Origin: Clostridia bacterium
Lineage (GTDB): Bacteria > Bacillota > Clostridia > Christensenellales > UBA1242
DNA: 20,024 bases
Assembly (NCBI GenBank): GCA_017537405.1
Contig: JAFYKU010000008.1
Location: 1-20,024, forward strand
Reading direction: 5' to 3'
The translations under genes and the position numbers were made by a program. Below are positions 5,973-12,900 of this stretch, piece after piece; position 1 is the first letter of the stretch; each line of letters opens with the position of its first letter. The notes below the pieces were generated by a model. The model was not told the origin of the DNA, searched no databases, and worked only from the letters and a program-made list of their open reading frames with translations.

Positions 5973-7185
5973 ACTTTTATATAAGATGCAGTTGGTGGGG
6001 TACGATAGTTGCGCGTATTGGGATTTGGTTCCGAAAAAGACGCAGGGGCGGGTGAAGGTAACGGCGCGTATCAAACGGTTGCGTGTGGTAACTGTCTTAT
6101 TATGTATAGTTGGATTGGGGCTGCCGTTGTTATGTTTAGCGCAAACGGTGGCGGTAGCGAATTGGTTGTTAAGACCTTATGAACAAAGCATGCAAAAAAA
6201 ATTTATTCGCAAAGCGCAGCAGATATTAGCTAAGCGCTCAGATTTAATTCGTATTGGTATCACAGGAAGTTACGGTAAAACCACTGTTAAAAATATTTTA
6301 GCGCAGATGTTAAGCGTGAAGTACCGTGTGGTTGCTAGTCCGGCCAGTTTTAATACACCGCTGGGATTTGCGCGCACAATTAATGAAGATTTAAAGGCGG
6401 ACACTCAAGTTTTGATTATGGAGATGGGCGCGCGGCGCCGTGGCGAAATCCGCGAATTATGTGAATTATTGCAACCGCAACATGGCATTATTACCAGTAT
6501 TGGCGCGTGTCATTTGGCAACCTTTGGAGATATTGAGACGGTGGCGCAAACCAAAGCCGAATTGTTTGCAGCTTTGCCTGCCGATGCTGTAGCGGTGACG
6601 GACGGTGATAATGAATACTGTCGAGCATTACAACATCCACACTTAACATTGGTGAAAGCGGCGGAGCAGCCAGTTTTTGTGACATCGTTATTGGGGCAGC
6701 ATCAACAAAAAAACATTCAAATGGCGGCAGTGTTGGCGCGAGCTTTAGGGGTGAGTGATAAAGATATACGCAGTGTGGTTAAAAACTTACAACCGACACC
6801 GCATCGTTTGGAACGCATTGTTGCACCAAATGGAATTATTATTTTTGATGACAGTTACAATGCGAATCCAGTCAGTGCGCAAAGTGCTTTGGCGGTTATT
6901 CGTGAATATCCTACCCGCAAAGTTGTGCAAACGCCTGGTTTTGTGGAACAAGGTTCCAACGCGGCAGCAGCGCACGCTACTTTTTGTCAACAGTTAAAAA
7001 CGGTAGCCGATGCTGTAATTGTGGTCGGTGAAGTAAGCCGTGATTATTTTGAGCAAGGTTTAGCGGATTGGGACGGTGATGTGGTTTATGTTCCTAATCG
7101 CGAAGCCGCAAAAAAAATATATCCCCAATGGCTCGGCAAAGGGGATATCTTGTTGATTATTAATGATTTACCCGAACAGTATTAG
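5950..7185 (+). CDS. MurF-like Mur ligase with N-terminal membrane anchor
   Basis: ATP-dependent Mur ligase, most like MurF, which adds D-Ala-D-Ala to the UDP-MurNAc-tripeptide. Seen: P-loop TGSYGKTT (105-112), NTPLGFA, MEMGA (157-161), IGACHLATFG (184-193), the TKAE Lys (202) expected to be carbamylated, and the MurF hallmark DDSYNANP (300-307). The C-terminal TPGFVEQG and NDLPEQY match the clostridial MurF-like subfamily. The usual N-terminal UDP-substrate domain is missing; instead there is a basic region and one membrane segment (about 46-73), so the enzyme is probably membrane-bound. A lipid-linked substrate is possible (inference). AGGAGGAGG precedes two adjacent ATGs (5950, 5953). Its stop codon overlaps the recA stop on the other strand. 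Confidence 0.85.
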   Translation: MMWHGMHELLYKMQLVGYDSCAYWDLVPKKTQGRVKVTARIKRLRVVTVLLCIVGLGLPLLCLAQTVAVANWLLRPYEQSMQKKFIRKAQQILAKRSDLIRIGITGSYGKTTVKNILAQMLSVKYRVVASPASFNTPLGFARTINEDLKADTQVLIMEMGARRRGEIRELCELLQPQHGIITSIGACHLATFGDIETVAQTKAELFAALPADAVAVTDGDNEYCRALQHPHLTLVKAAEQPVFVTSLLGQHQQKNIQMAAVLARALGVSDKDIRSVVKNLQPTPHRLERIVAPNGIIIFDDSYNANPVSAQSALAVIREYPTRKVVQTPGFVEQGSNAAAAHATFCQQLKTVADAVIVVGEVSRDYFEQGLADWDGDVVYVPNREAAKKIYPQWLGKGDILLIINDLPEQY

Positions 7186-8207
7186 TTGGCTTCGGTTGGT
7201 GCTGTATTGCCGTTCGTAAAGGTAGCTTTAACTTGGTTTAAAATTTCTTCTTTGATTTTCGGGTCGCTGTCTAACCAAGCTTTGGTGGCTTCTTTACCTT
7301 GGGCAATGCGTTCGCCTTGGTAGCTAAACCAGCTGCCTGCTTTTTGAATTATATCATTGGCAATCGCTAAATCTAAGATGCAGCCTTCGTTGGAAATACC
7401 TTTACCGAAAGTAATTTCAAATTCAGCAATTTTAAATGGTGAAGCCAATTTGTTTTTGACAACTTTGACTTTGGTTTTGTTCGCAATAACTTCATCGCCT
7501 TGTTTAACGCTGCCGATACGGCGGACATCTAAACGCATTGATGAGTAGAATTTCAAAGCTTTACCACCCGGAGTAGTTTCTGGGTTTTGACCCGGCATCA
7601 TCAAGCCAACTTTTTCGCGTAATTGGTTAATGAAAACTAAAGCGGTTTCGGTTTTGTTAATAATTGGTGTTAATTTACGCAAAGCTTGGCTCATTAAGCG
7701 GGCTTGTAAACCGATGTGTGCATCGCCAATATCGCCATCAATTTCGGCGCGTGGAGTTAAGGCTGCCACACTGTCGATGATAATCAAATCAACACAACCA
7801 GATTCAACTAATTTGTGTGCAATGTCTAAACCTTGTTCGCCGCTGTCTGGTTGACTGATAATTAAGTCTTTAACATTAACGCCCAAGGCTTCGGCGTAGA
7901 TTGGGTCCAAAGCTTGTTCGGCATCAATATAAGCGCAGGTTAAACCCATTTTTTGTGCTTCGGCAACAACATGTAAACAAACGGTAGTTTTACCACTAGA
8001 TTCTGGTCCGTAGATTTCCGTGATGCGTCCGCGGGGAATACCGCCGATACCTAACGCATGGTCCAAGGTTAAACAACCGGTCGAAATAACTTTAACATTA
8101 CGAACAACGGGGCCATCACCCATTTTCATAATTGCGCCTTTGCCATAAATTTTTTCAATGGTGGCTAAGGCTGCTTGCAATGCTTTACTTTTTTCTTGTT
8201 CTGCCAT
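7182..8207 (-). CDS. recA: Recombinase RecA
   Basis: DNA strand-exchange ATPase for homologous recombination and SOS induction. It has 341 aa, the normal length. Walker A GPESSGKTT (67-75), Walker B LIIIDS (141-146), loop L1/L2 regions (PRAEIDG; NQLREKVGL followed by QNPETTPGG, about 194-215) and ALKFYSS are all present. The usual DAEHALD is DAEQALD here (94-101). The reading frame continues 49 codons upstream, but that would run antisense into the subtilase gene; the ATG at 8207 gives the standard N-terminus. No SD is present; TACTAT lies 3 nt before the ATG. No LexA-type box was recognised nearby. Its TAA (7182-7184) overlaps the MurF-like TAG (7183-7185), so no room exists for a terminator. 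Confidence 0.97.
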   Translation of the reverse strand: MAEQEKSKALQAALATIEKIYGKGAIMKMGDGPVVRNVKVISTGCLTLDHALGIGGIPRGRITEIYGPESSGKTTVCLHVVAEAQKMGLTCAYIDAEQALDPIYAEALGVNVKDLIISQPDSGEQGLDIAHKLVESGCVDLIIIDSVAALTPRAEIDGDIGDAHIGLQARLMSQALRKLTPIINKTETALVFINQLREKVGLMMPGQNPETTPGGKALKFYSSMRLDVRRIGSVKQGDEVIANKTKVKVVKNKLASPFKIAEFEITFGKGISNEGCILDLAIANDIIQKAGSWFSYQGERIAQGKEATKAWLDSDPKIKEEILNQVKATFTNGNTAPTEAN

Positions 8208-8223
8208 AATATAGTAAGGATAT
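8184..8223 (+). promoter_or_regulatory. 16-bp divergent start-to-start spacer of recA and the subtilase operon
   Basis: Only 8208-8223 separates the two ATG codons. For the plus strand, TTTACT (8184-8189), 17 bp and TAATAT (8207-8212) is a candidate promoter lying inside the recA start region, with AAGGA (8216-8220) as a close SD-like element before the ATG at 8224. For recA (minus strand) ATAGTA (8211-8216), read TACTAT, is the nearest -10-like element; its -35 would fall within the subtilase signal-peptide codons. The hexamer calls are weak; the geometry is certain. Confidence 0.45.
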
Positions 8224-9831
8224 ATGAAATTTCGCAATTTTGCAAATAAGTTCTTGCTGATTGCCTTGTTGGTGGTTTTGTCTTTGGGACAAACTGCGGT
8301 ACAAGCAGTGGCTTTGTCGGTACATGCTTTAGATGTGCCAAATGAGTCAGCCAAAACATATTATTTCGATTACTTTAATTATCAAGGTATAGCTGATCAA
8401 AGTGTTTATGAATCTTTGGGGATTAAAGTTTATAATGATTATTTGTCAGCTGTACAAGCGGAGCGTGGTTTAAAAAATGTTGTTATTGCCGTGATTGATT
8501 CTGGTTTAAATCCAAATCATCCGGTTTTTGAAAATCGAATACTGGAAAATTATGCTATGGATTTCAGTCGTGGTGGTACCATGTCAATAATTGCTAACCA
8601 TTGGAATGTGGATAGCAATGGACATGGCACGCATGTGGCGGGTATCTTGGCGGATTTAACTTTGAATAATGTTAAAATTTTACCAATTAAAATTATGGAT
8701 GGAATTACCAATAGTGTGATTGATGATTTTGCATTAGAAAATGCGATTCGTTATTTGGTGGCTCTAAAAAGGGGCATTTCGGTTAAATTACTTAATGAAG
8801 ACGGATTTGAAGATGCAAGTTTAGTTTGCAATGCGGAACGCGCTCAATTAAACATTGTTGCAGTAAATATGAGTTTGGGGACTTCTGGCTTTAATGTAAA
8901 TAATGAAGAACATATGCAAGATTTCAAACGACTTAAAGACGGGTACACTGAAAACAGGGTGCATTATACGGGTTATCAAGATTACATTGACATTTTAATC
9001 AAATATAATGTTTTACCTATTGTGGCGGCTGGTAATATTGAAGGTTCAGAAAACAAGCGAAATACTTATTATTCTTTGCCAGGTGCTTGTGACGGGACAT
9101 TAGCTGTATCAGCGTATGATAATACAGAGATGGATTACGCGTTGGCAGATTTTTCATATCATAATGACAGGATTAGTTTGGCGGCACCGGGAGTAAATAT
9201 TTGGTCGGCATGCAGTCAAAACATCATTAATTTACTGGATACGGCGGGTAGTGTTGAAGAATATCATGATGAGTTTGGTTATTATTATAAATATTCTTAT
9301 CGTGGAAAAAGTTGGTATGTGCGCAAAGATGCGGGTAATGTCTATTATTTATGTGAACAAGGTACCAGTATGGCAACTCCGTTTGTAACCGCATGTTATG
9401 CGATGTTGATGAGTGATGTAAGCAAAACCACTAAAGAGGATTTTGGGTTAACGAATTGGGATACGAAAGGCGAAGATAAGTATTTCATGACAATCCAACA
9501 TAAAGCTTTGTTGGCGGCAGCAGCTACTTATGCGGACAAAGGGAAAGCCGGTCATGACGACTATTTTGGTTATGGTGTTTTGAGTATGGCGGCTTTTGCG
9601 GCGGACGAGATTAGTGAACCGTTATTGGACATTGAATATGAAGTTGCGCCGAGTACGACTTATCAAGACAAAGACTTAACGGGGCCTATTGAAGAAGATG
9701 CGGACTGGCGTCGAGTTTGTTGGATTTTGTTTTTTGCTGGATTTTTGATTTGGGGAATTTCTTATTTTAGGTCATACTTAAACAGGAGAAAGATGCATAA
9801 TGATGAACCAAAGCAACCAACCTTTGAGTAA
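8224..9831 (+). CDS. Membrane-anchored extracellular S8 (subtilisin-like) serine protease
   Basis: Secreted protease held at the cell surface. A signal peptide spans about residues 1-35 (hydrophobic core LLIALLVVL, then SLGQTAVQAVA). The S8 domain carries Asp92 (VIDSG), His134 (NGHGTHVAG), the oxyanion Asn271 (AAGN) and Ser382 (GTSMATP). No typical I9 prodomain is seen: only about 50 residues separate the signal peptide from the first catalytic strand. A single C-terminal membrane helix (about 498-516) with a short basic/charged tail puts the protease outside and the tail inside. The order signal peptide, S8, TM resembles mycosins of type VII secretion, but no ESX gene is nearby. It is first gene of a likely operon and overlaps the next by 32 nt. 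Confidence 0.92.
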   Translation: MKFRNFANKFLLIALLVVLSLGQTAVQAVALSVHALDVPNESAKTYYFDYFNYQGIADQSVYESLGIKVYNDYLSAVQAERGLKNVVIAVIDSGLNPNHPVFENRILENYAMDFSRGGTMSIIANHWNVDSNGHGTHVAGILADLTLNNVKILPIKIMDGITNSVIDDFALENAIRYLVALKRGISVKLLNEDGFEDASLVCNAERAQLNIVAVNMSLGTSGFNVNNEEHMQDFKRLKDGYTENRVHYTGYQDYIDILIKYNVLPIVAAGNIEGSENKRNTYYSLPGACDGTLAVSAYDNTEMDYALADFSYHNDRISLAAPGVNIWSACSQNIINLLDTAGSVEEYHDEFGYYYKYSYRGKSWYVRKDAGNVYYLCEQGTSMATPFVTACYAMLMSDVSKTTKEDFGLTNWDTKGEDKYFMTIQHKALLAAAATYADKGKAGHDDYFGYGVLSMAAFAADEISEPLLDIEYEVAPSTTYQDKDLTGPIEEDADWRRVCWILFFAGFLIWGISYFRSYLNRRKMHNDEPKQPTFE

Positions 9832-10345
9832 TCGCGTACAGGCGGATGAACGGTTAGATGGTCTTTTTATGACCGAGATGCGTTGTCCGTATTGTCAAAC
9901 CAAGATGCCGAAAGCAACTTCCAAATGTAAAAACTGTGGCTTGACGAAAGAGCAAATTTACCATGCGGAATTAACGGCTCCTTATAAACCCGGACGCGAA
10001 GTATTGTTTTCTAAGGTGCGACCAGCTGTAATGCCTTATTGGAAAATGGTACTGGGTAGTTTATTTGGTTTCTTTGGTGTGCATAACTTTATTGCGAAGC
10101 GTTATTTGCGTGGTGCCATTATGTTATTGTTGACAGTGGCTTATTTGGTTAGTTTGATTATTTTCCCACCGATGTTGGGTGAAGCAGAACCAAATGCAAT
10201 CCGCTATCTATTTGAAAGTCAGACATATTTATTTCCTGGGGATTTATTAGGTATTTTTGCTTTGACGATGTGGATATGGGATTTCTTTGCGGTTGTTTTT
10301 GGGCAGTATAAGTATCCAGTTTTACCAAAAATTGAGGAAGAATAA
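9800..10345 (+). CDS. Zinc-ribbon membrane protein with TM2-like domain
   Basis: A 181-aa membrane protein of unknown function. The N-terminus has a zinc-ribbon motif, CPYC (C29, C32) and CKNC (C43, C46), presumably cytoplasmic. It is followed by hydrophobic segments at about 83-94, 105-122 and 149-168. The stretch GSLFGFFGVHNFIAKRYLRG resembles the TM2 domain (family pattern: gly-rich turn, H-x-F-Y/I, short basic loop), which is common in bacterial envelope proteins. AGGAG lies 11 nt before two adjacent ATGs (9800, 9803). It overlaps the subtilase gene by 32 nt and the phosphatase gene by 1 nt (TAATG), so it is translated as part of this operon. A functional tie to the protease is suggested only by position. 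Confidence 0.75.
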   Translation: MMNQSNQPLSNRVQADERLDGLFMTEMRCPYCQTKMPKATSKCKNCGLTKEQIYHAELTAPYKPGREVLFSKVRPAVMPYWKMVLGSLFGFFGVHNFIAKRYLRGAIMLLLTVAYLVSLIIFPPMLGEAEPNAIRYLFESQTYLFPGDLLGIFALTMWIWDFFAVVFGQYKYPVLPKIEEE

Positions 10346-10773
10346 TGAGTACACAAAATACAAAAACACCTAAACCAAAAATCAAAATTTTATTCGTCTG
10401 CGCGGGAAATACTTGTCGCAGTCCAATGGCGGAAGTGATTTTTAAGCACATTTGCAAAAAGCATCGCCGTACCGGTGTAATTGTGCGCAGTGCGGGAACG
10501 GCGGCGGCTGTGGGTGCGGACATGATGCCGCAAGTGATTATTGCTTTGCAGAATATGGAAATTCCGGTACCGAAAAAACCGCATGTAGCGCGTCAATATT
10601 TACCCAAAATGCAGCAGCAATATGACTATGTTTTTGATTTGCGGGACTACAATGACCCATATGGTTATGGTCAAGATATGTATGACCAAGTGTGTGAAAA
10701 ACTGTTATTTGATTTGGAATGTGTTTATCATCAGATTTTTGATTTGCGAAATCCGCACCCCGTGATACCATAA
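10345..10773 (+). CDS. Low-molecular-weight protein phosphatase, YwlE-like, shortened
   Basis: Cysteine phosphatase of the low-molecular-weight family. The catalytic loop is CAGNTCRS (C19 to R25, the CX5R motif) preceded by KILFVC; the general acid is in NDPYG (Asp104). The Thr inside the loop and its position just before rpiB match Bacillus ywlE-ywlF, where YwlE is a protein-arginine phosphatase; that specificity is inferred. At 142 aa and with Asp104 early, it lacks about 25 residues compared with YwlE: the usual ADLVLTMT segment between the substrate loop and the DP motif is absent or unrecognisable. It starts with a TAATG overlap, and rpiB follows after 3 nt. No mcsB kinase gene is in the window. 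Confidence 0.8.
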   Translation: MSTQNTKTPKPKIKILFVCAGNTCRSPMAEVIFKHICKKHRRTGVIVRSAGTAAAVGADMMPQVIIALQNMEIPVPKKPHVARQYLPKMQQQYDYVFDLRDYNDPYGYGQDMYDQVCEKLLFDLECVYHQIFDLRNPHPVIP

Positions 10774-10776
10774 AGT

Positions 10777-11214
10777 ATGATTTATTTGGGTTGTGACCAT
10801 GGTGGTTTTGCTTTGAAAGAAGCGATTCGTGCACACTTAGAAAAACAAGGATTGGCTTATGTCGATTGCGGAAATACTCAATTCGATAGCGAAGATGATT
10901 TTACCAGTTTTGTAACACCAGTGGTGCATGGCGTTTTAAATGATGGTGACAACCGTGGTATTTTGGTATGTGGAACGGGAATTGGTGTTTCCATTGCGGC
11001 GAATCATCATGTGGGAATTCGTGCGGCTTTGGTGCATAGTGTGGATTATGCGCGTTTGGCGCGTGAACATAATGATGCCAATGTATTGTGTCTGGGTGGG
11101 CGGTATATGGATACGCCGGTGGCTTTAACTGCGGTAGATATATTTTTGGATACGCCGATGAATCCAGATCCGAAATATCGAAGAAGAATGGCTTTGGCCA
11201 GTGGAGATAAGTAA
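10777..11214 (+). CDS. rpiB: Ribose-5-phosphate isomerase B
   Basis: Interconverts ribose 5-phosphate and ribulose 5-phosphate in the pentose phosphate pathway. The 145-aa length is normal. Seen: GCDHGGFALK (5-14), the catalytic Cys65 within CGTGIGVSIAANH (65-77), GIRAAL, and EHNDANVLCLGGR near residues 96-108. The RpiB/LacAB family also includes galactose-6-phosphate isomerase subunits and allose isomerases, but a single stand-alone copy next to a YwlE-like gene points to RpiB. It starts 3 nt after the phosphatase stop without a visible SD, so translation is probably coupled. Its stop overlaps the ftsY ATG (TAATG). Confidence 0.95.
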   Translation: MIYLGCDHGGFALKEAIRAHLEKQGLAYVDCGNTQFDSEDDFTSFVTPVVHGVLNDGDNRGILVCGTGIGVSIAANHHVGIRAALVHSVDYARLAREHNDANVLCLGGRYMDTPVALTAVDIFLDTPMNPDPKYRRRMALASGDK

Positions 11215-12116
11215 TGGGATTTTTTAAAAAAATTTTTAGCGGATTAAAGAAAACAGCCGCGGCAGTCACGAACGGGATTGCGGCGATTTTTAACAAAACT
11301 TTTGATGACGAGTTTTATGAAGATTTGGAAACCGTGTTAATTAGTGCGGATATCGGAGTTGCGGCTACGGAAAAAATTATTGACGATATCAAGCGCACGG
11401 TCAAAGCGGAAAAAATCAAAACCGAAGAAGAATTGAAAGCGCGTTTGGTGCAAAGTATTGCCGAGATTTTGGAAAACGAAACGCCGGAAATGACGGACCC
11501 AACCGTTCTGATGGTCGTTGGTGTGAATGGTGTGGGCAAAACGACTTCGATTGGTAAGTTGGCGAACCTGCTAAAAAATGATGGAAAGTCTGTTCTGTTA
11601 GTAGCGGGTGATACTTTCCGTGCGGCCGCGACCGAACAATTAGTTGAATGGAGTCAGCGTGCTGATGTACGCATTGTAAAACAGGGCGCAGGAGCAGATC
11701 CAGCTTCGTTGGTATTTGATGCGTTGACTTCGATGAAAGCCAAAGGCGAACAGGTCGCCATCATTGACACGGCGGGGCGTTTGCATAACAAAGTGAACTT
11801 AATGGCTGAGTTACAAAAAATTGACCGCGTGGTTGGTAAAGTAATGCCGGAAGCCAATTATCGTAAATTATTGGTGATTGATGCGACCACGGGTGGTAAT
11901 GCGTTAAGTCAAGTGGAATATTTCCATGAAGCTGTCGGCTTAGATGGAATTATTTTGACGAAGTTAGATGGTACCGCGAAAGGTGGGATTGTGGTTGCCA
12001 TTAAGCAACAATTTGATTTACCCGTTTGGTATGTGGGTGTTGGTGAACAACTTAATGATTTAGTGCCTTTTGACGCGGAATCTTTCGCAGCTGGTTTGGT
12101 TGGCTTTGGCGCATAA
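11214..12116 (+). CDS. ftsY: Signal recognition particle receptor FtsY (NG domain only)
   Basis: GTPase that docks SRP-ribosome complexes at the membrane. The 300-aa protein is essentially the NG core: a short amphipathic basic N-terminal helix (GFFKKIFSGLKK) for membrane contact, N domain (about 30-95), then G1 GVNGVGKTT (103-111), DTFRAAA (133-139), DTAGR (185-189), TKLDG (249-253) and GVGEQLNDLVPF (275-286). The acidic A domain of E. coli FtsY is absent, as in many Gram-positives. It starts with a TAATG overlap with rpiB. The last 65 nt overlap the convergent HTH gene. ylxM and ffh, often neighbours in Bacillota, are not here. Confidence 0.96.
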   Translation: MGFFKKIFSGLKKTAAAVTNGIAAIFNKTFDDEFYEDLETVLISADIGVAATEKIIDDIKRTVKAEKIKTEEELKARLVQSIAEILENETPEMTDPTVLMVVGVNGVGKTTSIGKLANLLKNDGKSVLLVAGDTFRAAATEQLVEWSQRADVRIVKQGAGADPASLVFDALTSMKAKGEQVAIIDTAGRLHNKVNLMAELQKIDRVVGKVMPEANYRKLLVIDATTGGNALSQVEYFHEAVGLDGIILTKLDGTAKGGIVVAIKQQFDLPVWYVGVGEQLNDLVPFDAESFAAGLVGFGA

Positions 12117-12555
12117 AGCTGTCTTTAATCCACGGGTGTTGGTGCAGTAAATCTTGCCAAGTAAAGAAATTAATGCCGATATCTTCTAAGCGATGGGCAA
12201 CATGAGTGGCGGCACGGTCAAGGTGGCGATAAAATGTGCGTTCCGCGATACCTAGTTGCTTGGCTTGGGCGGGGATATTAGCTGCGATGCCGTAATTGCG
12301 GTAGTAACTGCGAATTACGGCTTGGGTATCGGTTGGTAGTTTATCAATGACGCGGTTCAAGCGTAAAGCCAGATTGTGAATGGTTTGTTGTTTGACATTA
12401 AGGTCAATAATTTTGTCAATGATGCGGTTGGTCAATAGTGGTGTGTTGCAACTGCACAGTGCATGATTGTGGGCGCGTTCGGCTAACATCGTTTCGTATT
12501 CGGTTAGCCCCGGCCAGATTGATAATAATGTTTTTGTTATTGCATTTTCGTTCAT
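12052..12555 (-). CDS. Helix-turn-helix protein resembling sigma-70 region 4
   Basis: A 167-aa protein, not assigned to a named family. Residues about 50-122 form a helical array ending in a helix-turn-helix: LPTDTQAVIRSYYR then IPAQAKQLGIAERTFYRHL, the pattern of sigma-70 region 4 and of ArpU/RinA-like phage regulators. It may be a transcription regulator or sigma-like factor lacking region 2. The C-terminal tail is basic (QLRKIPRQKALNH) and is encoded antisense to the last codons of ftsY. I chose the ATG at 12555 over one at 12591 because a TTGTTT/TACATT promoter sits just before it. No SD is present. It is divergent from the LysR-type gene at 12619. It could also be a remnant of phage origin. 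Confidence 0.65.
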   Translation of the reverse strand: MNENAITKTLLSIWPGLTEYETMLAERAHNHALCSCNTPLLTNRIIDKIIDLNVKQQTIHNLALRLNRVIDKLPTDTQAVIRSYYRNYGIAANIPAQAKQLGIAERTFYRHLDRAATHVAHRLEDIGINFFTWQDLLHQHPWIKDSFMRQSQPNQLRKIPRQKALNH

Positions 12556-12562
12556 GTATAAA

Positions 12563-12591
12563 AATGTATCAAAGTGTAGTGTTACAAACAA
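12563..12591 (-). promoter_or_regulatory. Candidate leaderless promoter of the sigma-4-like HTH gene
   Basis: Minus strand: TTGTTT (12586-12591), 17-bp spacer, TACATT (12563-12568) preceded by TGA (extended -10). The -10 ends 7 nt before the ATG at 12555, so the transcript would start at or next to the start codon. The palindrome at 12596-12612 lies 4 bp upstream of the -35. Confidence 0.55.
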
Positions 12592-12595
12592 GGGA

Positions 12596-12612
12596 TATAG
12601 AATTATTCTATA
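12596..12612. promoter_or_regulatory. Perfect palindrome, probable operator (LysR-box-like)
   Basis: TATAGAAT-T-ATTCTATA: 8-bp arms, perfect, around one central base, and it contains a T-N11-A dyad as LysR-type regulators prefer. It lies between the divergent HTH and LysR genes. Its right arm overlaps the -10-like TATAAC (12609-12614) that ends 4 nt before the LysR ATG, so binding would be expected to repress that gene, while the site sits just upstream of the divergent promoter. Confidence 0.6.
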
Positions 12613-12618
12613 ACAGTC

Positions 12619-12900
12619 ATGTTAACCGAAGTTAATCTGAACTTGTATAAATATTTTTTTGCGGTGATTGAAGAACGCAGTGTCAGTAAGGCTGCAGAAA
12701 AATTGTGTGTGAGTCAACCGACTGTAAGTTATAACATTCATGAGTTGCAGCGGGCTTTACAGGAAGAATTATTTGTGATGGAGCGTAGTGGATTGGTACC
12801 TTTACCGCGCGCGGTGTATTTATACCAAAGTGTGAAACCGGTTTACAATCAATTAATTCAAGCAATTCAAGCTTTTGATGAAAGCAAATTTAATCGTTAG
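12619..12900 (+). CDS. LysR-type DNA-binding domain protein without effector domain
   Basis: A 93-aa protein equal to only the N-terminal part of a LysR regulator (full family members have about 300 aa). The winged helix-turn-helix is clear: NLNLYKYFFAVIEERSVSKA, AAEKLCVSQPTVSYNIHELQ (about 25-44), LFVMERSGLVPLP, then the long linker helix (about 66-90) used for dimer formation. The periplasmic-binding-protein-like effector domain is absent; a convergent gene overlaps its last 11 nt, so there is no room for a lost remainder. It could be a ligand-independent dimeric regulator or a decayed gene; the intact frame and the operator-like palindrome in front favour function. No SD; TATAAC lies 4 nt before the ATG. 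Confidence 0.8.
   Translation: MLTEVNLNLYKYFFAVIEERSVSKAAEKLCVSQPTVSYNIHELQRALQEELFVMERSGLVPLPRAVYLYQSVKPVYNQLIQAIQAFDESKFNR

Noticed and set aside
8208..8354. Upstream extension of the recA frame by 49 codons (start at 8354)
   Set aside because: It runs antisense through the signal-peptide codons of the subtilase gene, and the ATG at 8207 gives the standard RecA N-terminus.
8224..9831. Mycosin of a type VII secretion locus
   Set aside because: The architecture fits, but no EccC, EccD or WXG100-like gene is present in the window.
10901..11296. 131-codon minus-strand frame across rpiB and ftsY
   Set aside because: It crosses two well-supported genes and is Pro/His-rich with no family features.
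12619..12900. Pseudogene of a full LysR regulator
   Set aside because: The frame is intact to the end of the linker helix, and an operator-like palindrome precedes it; no remnant of an effector domain follows. I kept it as a domain-only protein, with decay as the alternative.
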